In this document: positions 16,301-19,135 of the stretch, one piece after another | Position numbering within the stretch: position 1 is the first letter of the stretch | Layout of the letters: the number at the start of each line of letters is the position of its first letter | Assembly (NCBI GenBank): GCA_964633715.1 | Contig: CAZWHQ010000062.1 | Coordinates: 1 to 19,135, forward strand | DNA: 19,135 bases | Direction of reading: 5' to 3' | DNA from: JAUWVG01 sp964633715 | GTDB lineage: Bacteria; Acidobacteriota; Aminicenantia; Aminicenantales; Aminicenantaceae | Made by a program: the position numbers and the translations under genes | The notes under the pieces: model-generated | What the model saw: the letters and a program-made list of their open reading frames with translations, nothing else | The model's database searches: none | What the model was told of the DNA's origin: nothing

Positions 16301-16735
16301 GACACCCATGGTGTTCGGAGATCCAAAGGGAAAGAGAATATTGGATGCAGACGACACTGCGACACCTTTTGGCTGGAACATGTCGCATAATGAGAGTTCA
16401 AACGCCCCTCTTCCCGTATAGATGGCCGCAGCCTCCGGCCCGGATTCGTCCTTTATCTTGTTTAAGTTTTCAACGATAACTTCATACGCTTTGTCCCAAC
16501 TGATCCGTTCAAACTCATATGAGCCCTTTGGGCCCGAACGCCTGAGTGGATATTTGATGCGGTGTTTTGAGTAAATCATCTCAGGAGCATGCTCACCCCT
16601 CCGGCAGATCATTCCAAGAGGACTCCCCTCCTCGGCTCTAATAGCCGTGAGTTTTCCTGAATCCAACAAAACTTCTACCCAGCATCCAGCCGGACATATC
16701 CCACATATGGCTTTTTTCCACAAAGATCTGGGCAT
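13334..16735 (-). CDS. Fusion: molybdopterin oxidoreductase + NifS/IscS-type cysteine desulfurase
   Basis: One uninterrupted 1133-residue chain. Residues 1-60 hold a [4Fe-4S] motif, C11-x2-C14-x3-C18-x25-C44. Residues 60-560 form the molybdopterin core, with GSPNTMGVGALC placing C149 as probable Mo/W ligand, GANPATDSPP (183-192) and VIDPRRTETAK (210-220) as cofactor-binding segments. Residues 582-705 are the molydop-binding domain. A charged linker (about 706-748) leads to a complete cysteine desulfurase: YLDNNATT (752-759), SIEHPA, NNVVGT, HTDAVQAAGK, SGHKFHGPKG with K949 as PLP lysine, and GSACKSG with C1071 as persulfide cysteine. There is no Tat signal, so it should be cytoplasmic. Known cysteine desulfurases feed sulfur to Mo cofactors of other proteins; here both are joined. 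Substrate unknown. C149 is followed by Tyr, unlike formate dehydrogenases. No Shine-Dalgarno is visible, but C11 forces a start near here. Confidence 0.93.
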   Translation of the reverse strand: MPRSLWKKAICGICPAGCWVEVLLDSGKLTAIRAEEGSPLGMICRRGEHAPEMIYSKHRIKYPLRRSGPKGSYEFERISWDKAYEVIVENLNKIKDESGPEAAAIYTGRGAFELSLCDMFQPKGVAVSSASNILFPFGSPNTMGVGALCYVSFAMIAPHVTMGRMLINMFTDIENAELLLVWGANPATDSPPLDMYRLEAAAGRGAKVVVIDPRRTETAKRTDGQWVPIRPGTDGALALSMIFVMIEEELYDEDFAHKWCIGFEKLRSYVHHFPPEKVESITGVPADTIRSLSRRICQAKGACPVMYTGLEYSNSGIQAIRAVLTLFALAGQLDVPGGIGLAMPDTHFPINRSRNLANPNLDKAVARDRFPIYSDYRGESHASGLLSSVLEENPYRIRGFIIHGASLLTSWPQSVVWRKTLSNLDFLVCVDRQLTADAAYADIVLPATTMFEIQSYMVYGPIFRLREKIIEPIGESRNDYLIMAELAKHLGYGHLFPQTEDELVSFALDGSGYSLEDVRKAGGWIKKPTPMMEYKKWEKGSLRKDRKLGFETPTGKFEIWSTVLEDYGYEPLPKYTEVKEGPVANPKLAQSYPLVFNSGARPQTDFRSQHHGIKGLVKDFPEPKIEINPKDAASRDIKTGDLVLVSTLRGEVPFRARVTPDIVVGSIECNQGGGGPVGPKAWQEWNVNELTDMSNRDEISGFPVYKSLLCQIKKIEEGTEESKQSAFKRVEMCKSSKAVADAGKKKERDQIYLDNNATTRVANSVREAMLPFLDEHLGNPASIHRVGRTSLDAVEEARRKVAKLINTRPKRIIFTGSGSESDNLAIKGIAFAYREKGEHIITTSIEHPAVLKSCEFLERLGFHVTYLDVDKYGLVRPEQLRQAIREETILVSIMLANNVVGTILPIKELCRLVHKRGVLFHTDAVQAAGKIGIDVENLGVDLLSLSGHKFHGPKGVGALYVKKEVNLESIIHGGKQESGFRAGTLNVPAIVGLGRAAELALHTLPDFSIVKKLRDKLEKDFRLLIPGALLNGHPQYRLPNTLNLTLPGMRGESLVFAMDQHGIAMSPGSACKSGSPEPSHVLLAMGRSEEEAHCSVRITLSHDITERDIQKTLKALAIVLDEMETTIRFLPCK

Positions 16736-16751
16736 TTGAATTTTTACTATT

Positions 16752-16785
16752 AAAAAAGGAGGAGTTTGAGCTCCCCCCTTTTATA
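16752..16785 (-). terminator. Rho-independent terminator after the CsgG-like gene
   Basis: On the minus strand, a G-rich arm (GGGGGGAG, 16778-16771) pairs with CTCC and TCC (16764-16758) around CTCAAA, followed by six T's. It lies about 25 bases past the stop of the CsgG-like gene and only about 17 bases before the ATG of the fusion gene. The plus-strand reading has just four T's, so the minus strand is favoured. Confidence 0.7.
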
Positions 16786-16807
16786 ATCGAAACAAATATT
16801 TAGCAGG

Positions 16808-17689
16808 CTATATTTTTTTCAGATAATCCTTGGCTTGGGCACTCCCGCTTTGAATCCTTGCAATTGCATATTGGGCCTTGATTTCGGTGATGACGATTGT
16901 CCCGACTTTTTCTTCGACTGCCCCTAGAGAAAGGCCGGTATCCGGATCAATCAATTCTTCTCCCATTCGGATGACTTCAAATTCATCTCCGACATTAACT
17001 CCTGAGCCGGCACCAAGGTTGACCCAGACTTGGCCGCTTTGAGCCTTGATCACTCTCCCTGAATGTGCGGATGAGTTCATCCCAGCTGTCTGATCGACAA
17101 TCTTAATTACCATCTTTTCAACTGCAGGATGCATAATTTCGTTGGCCATTCCCTTGTCAAAGGATTGCCGAAAGTTCATGCTTCTATAACGTGCACCCAC
17201 CAGAGTTTTTTTGTTCTCTTCTTCTGCAGCCACAACAATTTCTCCAGTAGTCGTATCGACCAAACGGGACTGCAGGACCACTTTGCCTGTTGTTACACCC
17301 ACGCTAATCCCTCGTATACCCCCTCCGGTTCTGTTTATGCTGAATTGACTGATGGAGCCTGTCAGCAGGAGATCAACTCCCAGCATTTTTCCGATCTGGG
17401 CAGCTGTTTGCGGTGTGATGCGGCCCGTATCGCCAAAGTCTTGTTCGGCAAGGACCATATCCACCTTGCTTCTTTCAATCAGGCTGAATTTCCCTGTTTC
17501 CAACAGCGCCGTGACAAAAACATCGGCCGCAGCATTTCCAAGATTATCCCCCCAATAACTCCAAGTGCTGTTGTTGTCGAAGGCCACAACAGCCACTCTC
17601 AATTTGCTCTGTCCAACAGCCGCAGAGGAAAAAGCAAGACATACAAAAATCAATAAAAAAACAAGTTTAAATTTGGTTTTTTCTTTCAT
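16808..17689 (-). CDS. Exported CsgG/FlgT-like protein
   Basis: A 293-residue protein with an N-terminal signal peptide (KEKTKFK, hydrophobic stretch LVFLLIFVCLAF, then SSAAVGQ, probable signal peptidase I site before Gln). The single Cys in the hydrophobic stretch does not fit a lipobox. The N-terminal domain has the CsgG-type start LRVAVVAFDN, FVTALLETGKFSLIERSKVDMVLAEQ, IGKMLGVDLLLTGSIS and VVLQSRLVDTTTGEIV. The C-terminal 75 residues (SGQVWVNLGAGSGVNVGDEFEV, then DPDTGLSLGAVEEKVG) resemble the FlgT C-terminal module. Likely periplasmic or outer-membrane-associated, perhaps in secretion or envelope assembly. I chose this start because GGAGAGGAG lies 8 bases upstream; the longer ATG at 17725 would place that site inside the coding region and precede the signal peptide by 12 residues. 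It is terminated before the fusion gene. Confidence 0.88.
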   Translation of the reverse strand: MKEKTKFKLVFLLIFVCLAFSSAAVGQSKLRVAVVAFDNNSTWSYWGDNLGNAAADVFVTALLETGKFSLIERSKVDMVLAEQDFGDTGRITPQTAAQIGKMLGVDLLLTGSISQFSINRTGGGIRGISVGVTTGKVVLQSRLVDTTTGEIVVAAEEENKKTLVGARYRSMNFRQSFDKGMANEIMHPAVEKMVIKIVDQTAGMNSSAHSGRVIKAQSGQVWVNLGAGSGVNVGDEFEVIRMGEELIDPDTGLSLGAVEEKVGTIVITEIKAQYAIARIQSGSAQAKDYLKKI

Positions 17690-17697
17690 AGTACTGA

Positions 17698-17744
17698 CTC
17701 CTCTCCTTTTTTTTATATATCTCATTGATGGGCCTACAAGTCAA
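17698..17744 (-). promoter_or_regulatory. Promoter and strong Shine-Dalgarno of the CsgG-like gene
   Basis: On the minus strand TTGACT (17744-17739) precedes an AT-rich GATATATAAA region (around 17721-17712) with 17-19 bases between, depending on which TATA register is used. GGAGAGGAG (17706-17698) lies 8 bases before the ATG at 17689 and is the only strong Shine-Dalgarno in the window. It decides the start codon. Confidence 0.5.
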
Positions 17745-17792
17745 GGTTCTCTCTGAATTTCGTGCTCTGTGTTCCGTATTCCAAAGAACCTG

Positions 17793-19025
17793 TCAATCTG
17801 ATTTGAAGGAACCTTTCCGCCGTTCTCGTAGATTGCCGGCTCTTTCCAGAATTGTGACAAGAACAAGTATGACAAGACACTGAAAAAGCAGAATCAAAGC
17901 ATGAGACAGGCTGACATAACGGATAATCAATGCAGCCAGGGCCAGACTGAGGTTTAATGTCAAGACAAGGACTACAGCAAAACGTTTCGAGCGGAGCAGG
18001 GCCTCAAAACGGTGATGAAGATGATCCTTTCCCGTGTATTCAATCCACTCTCTGAAACTCCGAACATCTCCACGAACAATTCGGGATGCCGTCGTGTGCA
18101 CCATATCATAAATGAGCACGCCAAAAACAAGAAGAGGAGGAGAGAGCGTCAGAAGAGGATGGCCAACGACCCATTCTTCAAGGACAGCCAATCCGGCCAG
18201 AAGAAAACCTAAAAACATACTCCCACTATCCCCTAGAAAAATTTCTGCTGGTTTCTTCATCTTAAAATTATGAGGGAGAAATCCAAATGATGCGCCCACA
18301 ACGGCTATGCCTATCCAACCCAACTGTTTCTGATCGGTAGAAAATGCGACAATACTGATAAAGACTCCAATAAGAATGGCCAGACCAGAAGCCAATCCAT
18401 CCATGCCATCAAAAAAATTGAAGGCATTTGTGATCCCGACAAACCATATGAGGGTCAATAAAATATTTCCGGCTTCCCCAAAAAAAGCCTCTCTGGGAAA
18501 GGGTTTCAGCATCACACCCATTAAGACCATGCCCACAGACAGAAGAATTTGAACAAACAGCCGCAATTTTGCAGAAATGCTAAAAATATCGTCGACCGCT
18601 CCAATCAAAAACAAAATCCCAGCTCCCGCAAGGATAGCCATAAGCTGAATATCAGGAACGACGGTGAAGAGAAATGAGACCAATATCGCCAAAAAAACAG
18701 CAACACCTCCAAGTCTTGGAGTGGGCCGGTCATGGATCTTTCTTTTATCCGGGATATCCACAGCCCCAATCCGCAAAGCCACCCAGACAGCTAAAGAGGT
18801 CAAAACCAACGAAAACATCCATGAAAGCAAAAAAATTTGCAGCCACTTCCCTGCCACTTTTTCTAAGATCGAACTTATTGGCGGCAAGAGAAAAAGACAA
18901 AAAAGCACTAGTCCCAGCGCAAGGACAATTCTCCAGGATAGAGGATAACGACTCAACCAATCGGACCAAAGTTCCTTTCCTCTGATGTTTTTATTAACGC
19001 CTGAATTATTATCCAAGTTCTTCAC
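17793..19025 (-). CDS. WecA/TagO-type polyprenyl-phosphate sugar-1-phosphate transferase
   Basis: A 410-residue membrane protein of the MraY/WecA (GT4) superfamily with about eleven hydrophobic helices. Motifs in order: GAVDIPDKRKIHDRPTPRLGG, GAVDDIFSISAKLRL with the Asp-Asp metal pair, NAFNFFDGMDGLA with the conserved N..N..DG.DGLA, EIFLGDSGSMFLGF, and DHLHHR, the His-rich loop of the WecA branch. It transfers a sugar-1-phosphate (often GlcNAc-1-phosphate) from a UDP-sugar to undecaprenyl phosphate on the cytoplasmic face, the first committed step of O-antigen, enterobacterial common antigen or teichoic acid synthesis. The start is GTG with a weak GGGAC upstream. The first 30 residues are hydrophilic before the first helix. 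The C-terminal tail is basic. It probably starts the glycan assembled by the other genes, but its exact sugar is not readable. Confidence 0.92.
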   Translation of the reverse strand: MKNLDNNSGVNKNIRGKELWSDWLSRYPLSWRIVLALGLVLFCLFLLPPISSILEKVAGKWLQIFLLSWMFSLVLTSLAVWVALRIGAVDIPDKRKIHDRPTPRLGGVAVFLAILVSFLFTVVPDIQLMAILAGAGILFLIGAVDDIFSISAKLRLFVQILLSVGMVLMGVMLKPFPREAFFGEAGNILLTLIWFVGITNAFNFFDGMDGLASGLAILIGVFISIVAFSTDQKQLGWIGIAVVGASFGFLPHNFKMKKPAEIFLGDSGSMFLGFLLAGLAVLEEWVVGHPLLTLSPPLLVFGVLIYDMVHTTASRIVRGDVRSFREWIEYTGKDHLHHRFEALLRSKRFAVVLVLTLNLSLALAALIIRYVSLSHALILLFQCLVILVLVTILERAGNLRERRKGSFKSD

Positions 19026-19051
19026 TGTCCCAAATTAGCTTGATGTTTTTC

Positions 19052-19080
19052 AGTATATGGAAACGATTGTGACGTGTCAA
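19052..19080 (-). promoter_or_regulatory. Near-consensus sigma70 promoter of the WecA-like gene
   Basis: On the minus strand a perfect TTGACA (19080-19075) and TATACT (19057-19052) lie 17 bases apart. Long A and T tracts directly upstream (about 19087-19111) resemble an UP element. Transcription would begin near 19045, about 20 bases before the GTG. It is the strongest promoter seen in the window. Confidence 0.75.
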
Positions 19081-19135
19081 ACGTCTCAAAAAAATTTTAT
19101 TTTTTTTCTTTGTTCTGTTGACTAACCACCATATT

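Noticed and set aside
17744..17791. AGGTTCT and AGAACCT form a 7-base inverted repeat between the WecA-like and CsgG-like genes.
   Set aside because: The loop is over 30 bases and no T-run follows on the minus strand, so it does not look like a terminator and is probably chance.

Overview
The window reads as a surface-polysaccharide (O-antigen, capsule or exopolysaccharide) gene neighbourhood from a bacterium, followed by an unusual sulfur/molybdenum enzyme gene. The DNA is moderately AT-rich. Sigma70-like promoters are easy to see, starts are often GTG, and Shine-Dalgarno sequences are mostly weak. A CsgG-like exported protein, a PilX-like minor pilin and a WecA-like initiating transferase point to a diderm (Gram-negative-type) bacterium. 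The abundance of radical SAM enzymes and a cytoplasmic bis-MGD enzyme suggest an anaerobe. A deep-branching lineage near Acidobacteriota/Aminicenantes is possible, but that is a guess the sequence does not prove.

Layout. Positions 1-1092 (+) hold the C-terminal part of a PilX/DUF7305-type pilus-associated protein. Positions 1082-3348 (-) are a two-gene unit: an uncharacterised membrane protein overlapping by ATGA with a Wzx-type flippase. Positions 3544-7156 (+) are a tight three-gene operon of two radical SAM/SPASM enzymes and a DegT-type PLP aminotransferase, behind a clear promoter. Positions 7175-8254 (-) encode a third radical SAM/SPASM enzyme. A 228-base divergent gap with strong alternative hairpins separates it from a B12-binding-type radical SAM gene at 8483-9934 (+). 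Positions 9912-11393 (-) encode a DUF2142-like polytopic membrane protein. Positions 11505-13148 (+) encode a membrane-anchored family 2 glycosyltransferase and a SAM methyltransferase. A rod-shaped RNA ending in eight U's follows at 13232-13335.

Positions 13334-16735 (-) encode the most striking protein: a complete molybdopterin (bis-MGD, [4Fe-4S]) oxidoreductase fused in one 1133-residue chain to a complete NifS/IscS-type cysteine desulfurase. A Rho-independent terminator separates it from a CsgG-like secreted protein (16808-17689, -). The window ends with a WecA/TagO-type polyprenyl-phosphate sugar-1-phosphate transferase (17793-19025, -) behind a near-consensus promoter.

How the genes may work together (inference). 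The WecA-like enzyme loads the first sugar onto undecaprenyl phosphate. The glycosyltransferase and possibly the DUF2142 protein extend the glycan. The radical SAM plus aminotransferase operon makes or modifies an unusual amino-sugar or cyclitol, as BtrN-type radical SAM dehydrogenases do with DegT-type aminotransferases in aminoglycoside pathways. The flippase exports the lipid-linked unit. The fusion enzyme looks like a separate metabolic function. No intergenic stretch exceeds 300 bases.
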